From positions 1 through 64,000 of the forward strand of contig JASAMV010008641.1 in NCBI GenBank assembly GCA_030248065.1: a stretch of 64,000 bases of DNA, in the 5' to 3' direction. The stretch is from Rhynchonema sp. JSB1_4 (Eukaryota; Nematoda; Chromadorea; Monhysterida; Xyalidae). Below, in pieces: positions 48,601-60,209 of this stretch (position 1 is its first letter; every line of letters starts with the position of its first letter). The translations under genes were made by a program, and so were the position numbers. The notes below the pieces were generated by a model. That model was not told the DNA's origin, did not search any database, and saw only the letters and a program-made list of their open reading frames with translations.

Positions 48601-51600
48601 AATGTGAACAAACGTAGGCAACACGAATGTGGGTCAACTGAGAAAACAACAGGTAAACTAAACCATGATCAGGGCTGCCAATCGTGTCACTGTGCGTCAA
48701 CGTCGTCGTCGACTTTGCATCAACCAGTGTGGCCGTCGTGCAGGGTTCTGAAAACGCGCCGCACAATACATGTACATACATACACTTGGTGAGATTATTA
48801 GCATTCAAGGCACTGCTTACAATCACATGGGCCTCGATATACCGGGAGAATTGAGCCCAAGTGTCTGCCTAACGTGCATACACAAGCTTTCAACGAAGTC
48901 CGATGGTTTAGCTTGATCCCACGGCGCGGCAAACACCGCTGCTCAAGAATCACTACTTTGATCATTCCAAACATACGAGCAGCTACGCAGCTGGGCGACG
49001 CAGTCCACGAGCCGGGCACCGCGGCGCTGTCGGCAGCACTGCACGTCAACGTCACTGTTGTGTCGGTGGTGGACGAGAACTTGAATCCTGAAAGTTAAAC
49101 GAGAAAACTAGACTTGGCTGAGTGGAAGGCACGAACCTGAATTGTACGTATAACTGCACAAGCCTCCGTGCGCACTCACCTTCCTTGCATTTGATCACCG
49201 CCGTTCCCGTATCCCCGATCTTCGAGGTATCAGCCGTCAGAGCGTTCGTGTACGTAATCGTTGAGCTGACCTCGGTACCGGTTGGCGGGGGTGTTGTGCA
49301 ATCTGCGATCACTTGTCTTTTTAACGGTTTTGTTCCACTGGAATACATACAAATTCGTGCCGTTTTGAAAACCACCGACTAAAACAATGATAACGACACT
49401 CACAGTTGATACATTTGCCAATCTGACTCCAGGCCGGCGTTGCAGCTGTGCAGACGGCCGTTTTCTCCGTCGTACCAGCGGTACCGTCCGGTGACCAGAC
49501 GTAGCCGGTCTTGCACGTGAATACCGCCGTACCGGTGTCCGTGACAAAGTTGGCGCCAATCTCTAGTGTGTATCTCAGTGGAGTGGCAATTACGTTCGTG
49601 TTTGAAGCCGGGGCTTTGGTGCAAACTGAAAAAAGCAAGCACAAGTGTTACTCGGATCGAATCACATGGTATTAGAACAATATGAAACACAAGATTTTAC
49701 GACTCCGCATTCATATAGGCCATTGAAATTTGCATGATATAGTCACTTTGCACTTTGTATGATTTGATTGCATTCAGAGCAGAAACTGCGACTTTTTCGT
49801 TCGAAAGCACTGGTTTCGTCCCTTGGGGATCAAGCATTTTTATCAAATCTCTCGGTTACGACGGTTATGTGAGAAAAAACTATTTTTGACAAGAAAGATT
49901 GAAATCATGCCATAACTCTGTATATCACTAAGGGCCGACTTATGTATACTAAATCCGGGTACCGGAATCCGCAAATGTTCCCGGATTTGGGATGATTTGT
50001 GAATGGAAAATTTTGCGAAATCCGGAAATATTTTTGGAGACCGGAAAATGCTTTGTGTTTTTCCGTGCAAATTACTTCCGTGTTTCCGTTTGATCTATAA
50101 GTTAGCCCTAACCGGCAACACATCCGACTTGCGTGGTCCAGGTCAAATCGGACTGACACGTGAGCTGACGCGTCGTTGTGAGCGACGTTTCTGACGAGCC
50201 AGCATTTGACCAGATGTGGTTGGCGATACATTGAATTGTAGCCGTACCGCCGACGTTCACCTGAAACATACCTTGCACACTTCTCGTATTTTTTCACATT
50301 TTTTATTGCTTCTTTCTTGACAAAGTTAGTTCCGGCGCTGCTTCTGAATATTTCAACGGTGCTTGCAGATTATCAATGACACTCAACATATTGGGCACGA
50401 AACGTCAGATAAATTTGTCATTTGAACTGCGGTGCTGCGTCTCAAAATACAATAATACATTCCGCTCGCTAAGTATGTAACCGCGTTGGAATGCAACCAA
50501 CCTTGGTTGTGTCCGCGGCGTACTCATTCGCGTACGAAATGGTTGAGTCAACGTTGGTCCCGGTTGCCGGCGTCTTAGCGCACACTGAAACGGCATAAAT
50601 GTAATGGCTGAACGGTGTCCGTTTGCGTGTCATCAGCTCAAGGGCCACCGCCGCAGTACCGATCTCCACAAAAGCAGAAACTAACGGCGTCAAAACACAA
50701 ATTAACGAACCGCACGGGTCGGTGTTGCAGTTTTGGGTCTGATCAGCCGGGCATGCGGTACCCGTGCCCGTAGCCGCTTCGGTGATGACGGGCGACCGTG
50801 TTTGTTCGCCAGTACCGCACGTCTTCGAGCACGTTGACCACGCACCCCAGGTGTACACGCAGTCGACTGAAACATGCATCGCATTTTTTTCACGCCCAAA
50901 TGCGTATTTTGGCCCCCGGTCCAAGAGTGATATTGTCCTACTGGCATGATGCTCTGTGCACGCGTTGGGGAAACTGACGTATGAGGGGGAGAATAAAATT
51001 AGCTCGCTTTGTATTTTCTCAGTCACGTGCGCATCTGGGACATTCGCACATGACCTTAGTCAGTGCAGACAGTGAAAGCAGGTCGAAACGGGATACAATA
51101 ACGCTGATCAATTCATAATTAACAAACATAATATGTAGGTACATATGTAGTTTCGGTGGTTTCTGAACATTAAGAACGTCAGAGTTGTGCACGTACCGTT
51201 GCAAGCCACCCCGGTATTGCACGTTTGCGTCTGCGCAGTCGGACAGGCAGTGCCGCTGCCAACAGCTGCCTTGGTGATGGTCGGGGATCGAGTCTGGGTC
51301 CCACTGCCGCACGTCACGCTGCATGCGGACCAGGCACCCCACGTGAAGACGCAGTCGACTGATCAAGTAGAAGGCAGTTTGTATATTGAAACGACATTCT
51401 TCTGAACGGGCGCTAACTGCCTCCATCTCGCGCCAACTACGCTATATGTAACTGTAATTTTCCCGAACACAAAGGTCATATGGGCCCAAAAAATATCTCT
51501 CTGCGTCACCACTTCATGCATGGCCGTTTCATCAATGCGTCACTAGATACACAATTTACTGAGCCCTACGTCTTGCCGCTTGAACCTTGTGTACATTTCG

Positions 51601-54600
51601 TCCAAACCTAATGTCTCGCCGAACCGTGCGTCTTGACCGGCCCTACGTCTTGGCCAGGTACCGAAATTCTGAGTAAGCGCCTAAACAACCCCCCCCCCCC
51701 GACACAAATCTTGAGAAAATCTGTGAGATGGCCCCAAAACGCACTTTCAAAATGGCATTCGGGCCAGGATTCGGATTCTTCGATCCAAATTACCCCTGTA
51801 CATACGTAGTAGGTACCTGTCACCACAAATTTTTTCCAGACCCAAATCTATCAGGGGGACCAAGGCTACATGTAGGTGAGAATGTCTGGCTCTTGGCGCC
51901 CAGGTCTGGGTGTTGGTTTTCCTCAAATACCAAACTTAAACTGCATGCGTACCAGGACCAGGATCAGTGTTGCAGGCTTATGTCTCGGCCGGAGGACATG
52001 CCAATACCAACACGCCCACCGGGTGAGTGGTAATGGTCGGGGATCGACCACAGTTTTCTGTGGGTCACTGAACACAAACAAGATCAACGCGTTGGCGTGC
52101 ACGTACCGTTGCAGGCCACACCGGTGTCACACGTTTGCGTCTGCGCAGTCGGACAGGCTGTACCGGTGCCAACAGCTGCCTTGGTGATGGTCGGGGATCG
52201 AGTCTGGGTCCCACTGCCGCACGTCACACTGCATGTTGACCACGCACCCCACGTGTAGACGCAGGCGACTGAAGTCGGGTCATTTGGCATTGAAACGTGC
52301 ACCGAATCAGTTAAGAATGGATGTGAAGGACTCCACTTCCAACTGGGACCAAAAGTCCCCCTGTGTGGGTATGTGTGCTCACCAGGACAATAACGGGGAG
52401 CGCATGTACATATTCCAAAATCCTTTGTGAACAAAAAATGGCTTTCTTCGACTGGGCTCGAACCCAGGTCCTCCGCCTAACCGGGGCATTGCGCTCTACC
52501 AACTGACCTATCGAAGTGCCTGCCCTTGGACGCAAAGTTTTTTTGTCATATACATACGCATTTGTGATTGCCATTTCTGCTGTGATGCACAGACCCACAA
52601 AGTCTGTGTGCGTATGCATGTGACCAAAAACTTTGCGTCCAAGGGCAGGCACTTCGATAGCTCAGTTGGTAGAGCGCAGTCCCCCGGTTAGGCGCAGGAC
52701 CTGGGTTCGAGCCCCAGTCGAAGAAAGCAGTGTTCGAACGGGATTCATTTTTAATCCCGGGATCGGGATCGGGATTGGGATCCAGAAAGTGTCGGGATCG
52801 GGATCGGGATCGGGATCCCGGTTTTGAAAACGCGGGATCCCGGGATCGGGATCGGGATTGGCCGGATAGTACCAAATCAATAGCTTTTACCACCGTACTT
52901 TCTCTAATTGAAGCCCAAGGCTTCTATTTTTTTCGGCAACCTCTGAGGGTGGCCTTCTCTTAGAGGGTGCTTCAATTAGAGGGGGCTTCTATTTTTTCGA
53001 GAACCATTCAAGCCGAACATAAGGAACTATACGCACGTGTTGATATTGATGATGTTGGCATGATTTCGTGAGTTCAAGGCGATGAAGTTTCTGTGAAATG
53101 TGCTTGCAGCATATCGTTTACAAAAAATACGGACGAAAAAGTTGAAATAAAGTTCTTTTCTGCACCCTGTCTGTAACTTGGAAGCTGTTCAGAAGGCACG
53201 CTTGTCGGTGGAGCGGTTAGACACTTGGAAGCTAGACGTACAGTACGTACGAGACTCATTCTTCGCCCACCATGACAACATTTCTTCGAAACTTAGCCCC
53301 TTAGCAACTTCCTGTAATCGTTCAGTTCTAGCTCTACTTGTTCACGAATTGTGGTGCTTGCTGCTTTGCCGTGCTCGGCAATAGCCCGGAGTGCAGCATT
53401 TCCCAATTCTTATAATAGCTTGGTGAATTATGATTGCCTAATTTTTTACTTTCTGTTCTAAACTCAATCCCGATCCCGGTACCTTTTTGGCCGGGATCGG
53501 GATCGGGATCGGGATTGCCTTTTTCAAATTGTCGGGATCGGGATCGGGATTAGAAAAAGGGCCCGGGATCCCGGGATCGGGATCGGGATCCCGTTCGAAC
53601 ACTGGAAGAAAGCCATTTTTTGTTCACAAAGGATTTTGGAATGTTCATGTGCTCCCCGTTATTATTCAACATCGTTTGCTGCCAACAAGCAAACTCGTCC
53701 ATTGCTCACCAGGACAAGCACCAGTGTTGCAGGTCTGACTTTCAGCTGACGGACACACAGCGCCACTGCCCACCGGCTCAGAAGTAATGGTCGGGCTTCG
53801 AGATTGGGTGCCTCCACCACACATCACACTGCACGTGGACCAAGCACCCCACGTGTAAACGCAATCAGCTGAGACAGATGACCTTGCCACCAAGGTTCAA
53901 GGCAATGACCATGACCTCTATGGGTGGAATTTTCGAAACGGCGTAAAAGTCAGTTGGACGTAAAGGTCGGCGTAAAGTTCGGTCGAAAGCTGGGTCGGCG
54001 TAGCTCGGTGTAAATGTGAAACATTGCCTGTTATTAACCTGGAATGTTTCAAGTTTACACCGAGGTCTATCACACTGAGCTGTCGACCGAGCTTTCCACC
54101 GACCTTTACACCCAATTGACCTTTACACCGTTTCGAAAATATCACCCTATGTCTTTAAGAGCAGAATGTCTTTAAGAAGGCAATCGGGCAACACGCAGAC
54201 GTGTGACGGTATGGGTTTTGAGGTGTAGTAGTTTGGTTGACCAGGGTGATATTTTCGAAACGGTGTAAAGGTCAGTTGGGTGTAAAGGTCGGTGGAAAGC
54301 TCGGTGTGAGAAAGTTCAGTGTAAGCTCGGCGTAAGCTTGAAACATTGCACGCTGAGCAAGCAGCAAACGCGCGTTTCTAAACGAAAGGTCAAATTTGAT
54401 AGTCTGCTGTGCAAGTGTTAATCGTTTGTTTGCAATCTGGTTGATTTAAGCTGGTTGCACAAACGTTCTAAAGGAGTATTAAGTCACCTAACGTTGCGCC
54501 GCAAGGCTGTTGAGAAATTGAACATTTATGGCGGTGCTAAAAATTTTGACGTCGTTAACTGATCGCAGCACGAAATCAAAACGGCTCCATGAAAGGTTAC

Positions 54601-57600
54601 GAAATTCATACATGTCATTTAAAAACGCTTGTGCAACCAGCTTAAATGAACCAGATTGCAATCAAATGATTTACACATCCACAGCAAACGGTCAAAGTTG
54701 ACCTTTCGTTTAGAAACGCGCTTCTGCCACTTGCTCAGCGTGCAATGTTTCAAGCTTACGCCGAGCTTACACTGAACTTTCTCACACCGAACTTTCCACC
54801 GACCTTTACACCCAACTGACCATTACACCGTCTCGAAAATATCACCCTGGTCAACCAAACTATTACACCCCGAGGCCATACCGTCACACGTCTGCGTGTT
54901 GCACGATTGCCTTTCATCACTCGGACACGCGTCACCGCCATTCGACGGCTGCGTGCTGATCGTGGGTGTCCGGGTCTGCGTGCCGCCACCGCATGTCACA
55001 CTGCATGCGCTCCAATCGGACCATGTGTATGCACAGTGCACTGAAAGCATTCGCAGTCACATTTATAATAGGCGGTCTGGTCAGACTGATGCTGGCTCAA
55101 TCTCAGGTTTGGGCTTGTGCAGTCTCCCCAACCCGAAAAAGAGAAATTGTGTTGTCCAGAAAGTGGAATTACCTATGATTCCTGGCAGTTATTTCGGACT
55201 CTGGAAACTCAGGTTAAGCTTAAGCCCAAGACTAAGTCCGACCAGCCCCACACCAAATCAATCCACATTTTTCGAGGCAAAATATACAAACTACTGAAGT
55301 TGATGAAGCGCCAACCTGGACAGATGTCCTGCGTGACATATGGTTGACCCCATGGTCCACCAGTGATCGCGTCGAAATTGCTCGACCCAAACGTGAGCAC
55401 GGCAATCAGCCCTGCGCCACCCGCGAGTGGCGCGACTACGGCACCAACCAGTCCGCCATCGGCTGCCAACGCCGCCGCCTGCGCCTGCGAGGGACTGATG
55501 CCGAACGTCTGCAGTTGTGCGAGGATCTGATTCTGCAACGCGCTGATTGAGTTGCCACCGCCGGCGTCCGCCGACGAACCCAGCGGCGATGAGCCCAGCT
55601 GAAACTCGAAGGGTGGATAAAGTGCCAAAGTAATTAGTGGTTAGCACAAAGCCGCAGTTATCTATTCTTACCTGAGAAGATCCGGACTGACTGGATCCGG
55701 CTTGTGATCCACTCTGCGAACCACTTTGTGAACCACTTTGTGAACCGCTTTGTGAACCCTGGATTGAACATCGTATTCGATCTGCCAGTGTATGGACATT
55801 TTCACAAAGCCTATGTACGTGTTCAGATAAACCTGATTTGATCCCTGATTCGACCCCTGGTTCGAGCCCTGGTTGTTTGATCCTTGATTGTTTCCTTGTT
55901 GTTGATTGCTTCCTTGTTGATTTTGGTTCTGATTTTGGTTCTGGTTTTGGTTTTGGTTCTGGTTCTTGTTTTGATCGCTTTGCTGCTGATTCTGTTTCTC
56001 CTGCCTTTCCCTAGCTCGTTGCTGGCGTTCCTTCGCCCGTTCCGTACATTCTTCGACCAGTTCTGGACTAGTTTCAATCCCGAACATTGTGTAAGGCTGA
56101 AAATGGAAAAACAGTCGGTGGAAAGCTCGGTCGACAGCTCAGTGTGATACCACCTCGGTGTAAACTTGAAACATTCCACGTTAATAACTGGCAATGTTTC
56201 GCGTCTACACAGAGCTACGCCGACCGAGCTTTCGACCGAACTTTACGCCGACCTTTACGCCCAACTGACTTTTACACCGTTTCGATAATTCCACCCGTAA
56301 AAACGGGCTCACTATGGGTGGAATTTTCGAAACGGTGTAAAGGTCAGTTGGGTGTAAAGGTCGGCGTAAAGTTCGGTCGAAAGCTCGGTCGGCGTAGCTC
56401 GGTGTAAACGTGAAACATTGCCTGTTATTAACGTGGAATGTTTCAAGTTTACACCGAGGTCTGTCACACTGAGCTGTCGACCGAGCTTTCCACCGACCTT
56501 TACACCCAACTGACCTTTACACCGTTTCGAAAATATCACCCTAACCGTGAAGAACGAGTTCATCATATCGACCACATCATCACAATCGTAGCATTTGTCC
56601 GTGCATTCCGAGTCGACGCTGTGCACACGACAGATGTTGAATCGAAGCACCAATTCGCTGCAAACATGTGGTGCGCGTTAATGTCATACGTTTGAAAATT
56701 TGAACTTCAGTTTCTTTTTGCACATTGAACGCATGCAGTCCATTAGTTGACAACACTGGTTAGCCACAAACAACACTCACCCATCCACACGGTCTTGTAT
56801 CACATCCCTGATCACTTCCCCGTCAATCACATCACCCGTTTGCTCCGAATCCGATCGATATCTTGGTCGTTGAACCGTAATTGATCGGTTCTGATCACGG
56901 TATTCAGGGGTCAAACGACAAGATATCGGGGCCAATCCACGGCTCTCGCAGCACATCAGTTCGATCCTGAACCTTTTGAAAGTGCTTTCTGTCTTTTGCT
57001 CTGATTTTTAACAGATTTAGCCAAACGAACTTGCGCTGATTCCGTTCCTTATCCCACCAGCTACGCCAGCCGGCCACGTACCACAATTTGTTGGCAGGCA
57101 GAAACGGTCGGTTCCAAGGCTGGCTGCATTCGGTCTTCCAGAAACAGTACTGTAAGTTTCAAGCTGTCAATTTGCTATTGTCTTGGAAACCATGCGCATT
57201 ACAACATTGGTCTGATTCTTGTGTGAATAACCACTCACACAATTGGTCGTGGTGAGCTCGTGACAGCGTGACATGAATGTGTAATCCTTGTGTAGCTCCT
57301 CATCCAACCGTCGTGGTTGTTCGTGTCGGCTGAACTGACGTTTTTGTCTGGCTGGCCGTCCGCTCTGAATTTGCGCGATCCCGCGGTGGTGTGCGCGTAG
57401 ATGTTGCTCGGATGCCGTGCTGAACGAAGCATTCAATCTTCGTAGGGGACGACAATAAATGTTGACTATATTAGTTCAAATGGTCGTCTTGCGGTGACGA
57501 ATTGTCACACCATATCTGAATTTCCACACATCTTTCCGGTACCTATATTCCGCCGAAACTTTAGCGTCCGGTAATCGATCGGCATCTGTCACAATCACGG

Positions 57601-60209
57601 TTGGATTAAAAAAATTTTTTAATCGAACTTTTTAAAAAAAACTTTTAAAATTTTTTTTAAAATGAAGAATGAAATTTCTGAAATCATGTTAGTTATGCAT
57701 GTTGGCATGTTTTGAGGGACACTGAAGAGAACTTCTCCACTGACTTGCATGTTTACGTCGATCATCTGCGAACTAATCCCTTTGGTCATGACTTTGAGAA
57801 CCTCGAAGGCAACTCTGTGGGTATATTATATGACAAAGGGAAGACCAGCCTTCTGTTTGTGAATTTGGGGATAAATTTGAAGAATGATAAAGACTTACAC
57901 ACCATGCTCATTTTGTGGCACAAAAGCAACAAATGACTAATCCACACAACTACAAACATGCGAGCAACGTGGAGTCTGTCGATAGCTTACGACACTCAAT
58001 AACTGTACAGTATACGGTATGGGGTGTCCTATATGAAGCATTGCCTGAATTCTGTAGGTGCTGGCCGCGCCAAAATAACGAATCTTCTACATTTTTTAAA
58101 TAATGCGATGAAAGTACGTGTATTCAAGTGTGCTATCATGCCACATAGCTAGTTTGTGATATCAGTCCACACAGTTACCGTAACCCACATTTTAAATTTT
58201 TTCAGAAAAGGCACCGGACTGTGAGTATAAAAACTGTCTTTTCTCGATCGTGTGTGGACAGATTGTATTAAGTTTGGTCTCTAAACAGTGGAAATCGTCT
58301 GGTCTATTCTCAAGCGTGCACACGTGTCACGTTACACCTTTACACAAACGGTGAAGTGACGAAACGTTACGTGACCATTCGCCGATTTGAGGGCAAATCG
58401 GGTCCCTTTGGCAACCTCGAGACTCCTAAGTATTTTTATTATTTAGGCGAACGACTGTACAATAAGGACTGACTGGTTGCAGATTGAAAACAAGCGGTAC
58501 CAAAACAGCAGTGCTTACTCCTGTGCCTTTTGGAAACGCGACGCGCTGATGGTGCGAGCGATCTTGTGCAACGAGAACAGATAATGACCGTCGGCGCAAA
58601 TGTGCTGCTCGGGTCCGAACATGCGCGGTGCTTTGCGGATGCCGGTTTCGGCTGTTTAAAAGATTTTGTCTGTTCATTTTTTAGCGTTGAGTTCCCGACA
58701 TGCTGCCAATGAGCCCGCTCACTGATAACGCCCGTGTGCCATTCGGGCCAATTGAACGGGTGGTTTTCGGGAATCTGGCATTCGCCTCGTCGCGTGCCCC
58801 CGACAAACATTTTCAGGCCTCGATAGTTCTTGCGCCTCACTCCCTCGCATTTGTTGATCTCGTGTTCGATGGCTGAAAGCAGTACAGTAAGCGAAATGTA
58901 TCTTGATAATGAAGTGGAAAGGAAGACACAATGTTCGTAATATGTGGTCACATATACTCGGAGTGCGTCGACCTTGCATGACAAACGTGCAAACTCTGGC
59001 TCTGATGTAGCCGTCACTGAAAAACGGGCGATAAAAGGACAGATAACCACTAACAGAATCGGGCTGGTGTCAAAAGATGGTACTATCACTAACGATATTG
59101 ACACTGCTTGGATGGCTTGGCGAGGCTTTTTCGCACCAGGTCCCACGAGCGTGTTCCAGGGCGTGTGCAGGTATCGCAACGCCGTGTACGTGCACTTGCC
59201 CAGGTCGGGCGCTTTGTCCTCCGCATAGCAGCAACGCCACTGCAGACTGGAACACCAGTTTTGACATTGTCATGCTGGATACTGTAATCAAAGTGCCGTA
59301 AACTGTCATAACTTGAACGATCCGTATACATATCATTAAATTTTAATAAAGCCGTACAATTACGGTCGAACCATGATAACGTGATGGAGACCTGTATCTC
59401 ATCTGCAGATTCAGTAGCATCGCTGAACTTCTACTGGAGCATATTGGTTATTCATTCGGTGTGGAAAAAACCACAACTGCACTGTTTTACGGCAAACTCC
59501 AACAGGAAAACACCACTAGAAACACGCACTATCGTTGTTTGCCAAGCGTCGATGTGATCAATCGGGTGTTGAACCCGGCCACATACTCATCACACGTGCA
59601 ACTGATGGCGTGGTCATCCAACACCAGGTTGTCGCCGCCCAGCAGGAACGCGCGTTTGGTCTTGCACAATGGGGGGTCGGTCTGAGAATAGGTGCATGTC
59701 GCGATCCAACTGACTGGTGCTACACATTCGAGCAGTCCGAACAACAGGGCGTGTGTCACGGCATCTCGGTGGGCTGCACAGGTACACTTGATTGCATGAA
59801 ATTGGTTCATCAATCAATCGAATAAATGCCTTTTGCTCAAGTTGTACAACTGAAGTAGAATTGACTTGGTTCTCAACTTCATCTGCCACTTCAACCTGTG
59901 AAACCAACGGAAGTGAAAATGAAAGTCGAAATCAAACATGCTCTTCACCCAACTCACCCTTTGCGGTCTCGACGTGAACTTTCTGCACACAATCTTCAGT
60001 CCAAAATCGTCGGCCGTCTCCTTGCCGGGAGTCCTGGTCTTTTCGAATGTCATATCGGCCACGTATTGCCCCGGTGGACAGTAGTGGTGACCCGATAGGT
60101 CGCCGGGCAGCGAGCGCATCAGCCGCCCGGCATTTGTAGCATCTCCGTTTACAGGCAGAGTCATCAACAATGACGCAAATGGCACATAACTGATTAATTG
60201 TGCGAACAT
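45699..60209 (-). CDS. Gene B: paralogue of gene A (dermatopontin-like + Q/N-rich + 5 TSP1 + CCP-like)
   Basis: Exons with firm boundaries: 60209-59958, 59681-59530, 59246-59094, 59016-58958, 58872-58723, 58651-58519, 57419-57239, 57149-57031, 56966-56781, 56657-56546, 56096-55833, 55758-55672, 55598-55316, 55040-54882, 53868-53710, 52268-52107, 51358-51197, 50866-50711, 50584-50502, 50260-50113, 49625-49404, 49302-49180, 49087-48977, 48747-48664, 48429-48317, 48201-48105, 46533-46408 and 45817-45699. Further exons start at 47649 and about 46917 with uncertain ends. Lengths equal gene A's except exon 1 (252 against 237 nt), the Q/N exon and the number of TSP1 modules. The leader is divergent (MFAQLISYVPFASLLMTLPV), the mature parts are close. 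In the 46.7-46.9 kb region the frame is less intact than in A, so the 3' part may be degenerating. Two donors contain MITE sequence. Confidence 0.78.
46408..50584 (-). CDS. Gene B: CCP/sushi-like module region
   Basis: Partner of 20620-25461. The full-module exon is 49625-49404 (CTKAPASN ... TAVFTCKTGYVWSPDG ... WSQIGKCIN). Comparison with A shows changes mostly at third positions: in 49302-49180 the peptide TGTEVSSTITYTNALTADT is unchanged while its codons vary. The exon starting at 47649 reads NVPSGAGNPPKTVRVMVNN and is conserved through the FQCK motif. Confidence 0.65.
49932..50108. mobile_element. PIF/Harbinger-like MITE inserted in a gene B 5' splice site
   Basis: Termini GGGCCGACTTAT and GGGCTAACTTAT (inverted), flanked by TAA at 49929-49931 and 50109-50111. 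It belongs to the same terminus family as 7416-7854. The right-hand TAA and the element's first base form part of the donor of exon 50260-50113, which now reads GTTAGG. Confidence 0.85.
50711..55040 (-). CDS. Gene B: five thrombospondin type-1 repeat exons
   Basis: Exons 55040-54882, 53868-53710, 52268-52107, 51358-51197 and 50866-50711, all phase 1-1, each one TSP1 module with WxxWSxCSxTCG and three downstream Cys. The last two match gene A's last two one to one. A also has extra TSP1 copies between, of which B keeps only a relic near 51900-52050. Confidence 0.88.
51900..52050 (-). pseudogene. Decayed TSP1 exon in a gene B intron
   Basis: Sequence such as CTGCATGCGTACCAGGACCA, AGTGTTGCAGGCTTATGTCT and GTGGTAATGGTCGGGGATCGA aligns with the gene A exon at 27719-27877 and its donor. 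The first part of the module (YTWGAWS) is gone and the frame is lost. It marks a module that B lost or that decayed after the split from A. Confidence 0.65.
52376..52727. other. Palindrome carrying two tRNA-like sequences in opposite orientation
   Basis: On the plus strand about 52648-52722 has an A box (TAGCTCAGTTGG), a B box (GGTTCGAGCCC), a good T arm (CTGGG/CCCAG) and a mostly paired acceptor stem (CTTCGA/TCGAAG). The mirrored copy on the minus strand is about 52445-52520. The anticodon arm does not fold to five pairs around a seven-base loop in either copy, so these are tRNA-derived pseudogenes or SINE-like pieces, not working tRNA genes. The arms extend further: CTTTGTGAACAAAAAATGGC at the left recurs inverted at 53613-53640, beyond the inserted element at 52728-53604. 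Confidence 0.55.
52728..53604. mobile_element. hAT-like element with GGGATC arrays and perfect 8-bp target duplication
   Basis: Termini CAGTGTTCGAACGGGAT and its complement (17 bp). It is flanked by GAAGAAAG at 52720-52727 and 53605-53612. Both ends carry (GGGATC)n arrays. The 877-bp interior has no transposase. It inserted at the 3' edge of the right tRNA-like arm of the palindrome. Confidence 0.9.
53922..54147. mobile_element. GGGTG-family MITE
   Basis: Ends GGGTGGAATTTTCGAAACGG and CCGTTTCGAAAATATCACCC, nearly full palindrome. Flanked by TAT on both sides (53919-53921 and 54148-54150). Several relatives lie in gene B introns (54241-54850, 56112-56296, 56316-56541) and a diverged one at 7860-7980. 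The 3-bp target and G-rich end suggest PIF/Harbinger. Confidence 0.75.
54180..54880. repeat. Large palindrome including an inverted copy of TSP1 exon sequence
   Basis: The left arm begins with AAGGCAATCG(G)GCAACACGCAGACGTGTGACGG, the reverse complement of the 3' end of the TSP1 exon that starts at 54882, and continues through GTAGTTTGGTTGACCAGGGTG into a GGGTG MITE. The right arm mirrors it. The mirror symmetry carries on inwards (TTTCTAAACGAAAGGTC / GACCTTTCGTTTAGAAA; AAGCTGGTTGCACAA / TTGTGCAACCAGCTT). The arms are about 320 bp with a short centre near 54540. Confidence 0.75.
55316..56096 (-). CDS. Gene B: Q/N-rich and GSQ-rich linker
   Basis: Exons 56096-55833, 55758-55672 and 55598-55316. 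Same design as gene A: PYTMFGIETSPELVEE, charged helix, Gln/Asn repeats, GSQS repeats, then QNQILAQLQTFGISPSQAQA and a Gly/Ala-rich hydrophobic run. The Q/N exon is 12 nt shorter than in A, all of it within the repeat. The rest is almost identical, closer than many other exons of the pair. Confidence 0.8.
56112..56296. mobile_element. GGGTG-family MITE, left end truncated
   Basis: AGTCGGTGGAAAGCTCGGTCGACAGC through TTACACCGTTTCGATAATTCCACCC. It lies 20 bp from a complete relative at 56316-56541 in the same gene B intron. Confidence 0.6.
56316..56541. mobile_element. GGGTG-family MITE inserted in a gene B 5' splice site
   Basis: Ends GGGTGGAATTTTCG and CGAAAATATCACCC. Flanks are TAT at the left and TAA at the right. 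The right TAA and the first MITE base build the donor GTTAGG of exon 56657-56546. In gene A the matching donor is GTGAGC with no insertion. Confidence 0.8.
56546..60209 (-). CDS. Gene B: signal peptide and dermatopontin-like modules
   Basis: Ten exons equal in length (except the first) to gene A's. Key blocks are HYCPPGQYVADMTFEKTRT, CTCDEYVAGFNTRLI joined to YLQWRCC, ICADGHYLFSLHKIART, and WYVAGWRSWWDKERNQRKIELMCC. The exon 59016-58958 must be read as DGYIRARVCTFVMQGRRTP: in that frame the A/B differences are silent, in the other frames they are not. This fixes phase 2 for the intron before it. Confidence 0.62.
57712..57936 (+). pseudogene. Plus-strand ORF fragment in a gene B intron
   Basis: About 74 codons with protein-like composition (VDHLRTNPFGHDFENLEGN, ILYDKGKTSLLFVN) and no ATG at the start. 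It follows an A/T-run region like the ends of the CAGGGTTG hAT family. It may be a relic of a transposase or captured gene. Not identified. Confidence 0.25.

Noticed and set aside
52445..52722. Functional tRNA genes
   Set aside because: A and B boxes and T arms are good, but neither copy folds a normal anticodon arm and one has a damaged A box; treated as tRNA-derived elements.
52633..53738. ORFs with RDRDRDPG or GIGIGIG repeats
   Set aside because: They read through the GGGATC arrays of the hAT-like element.
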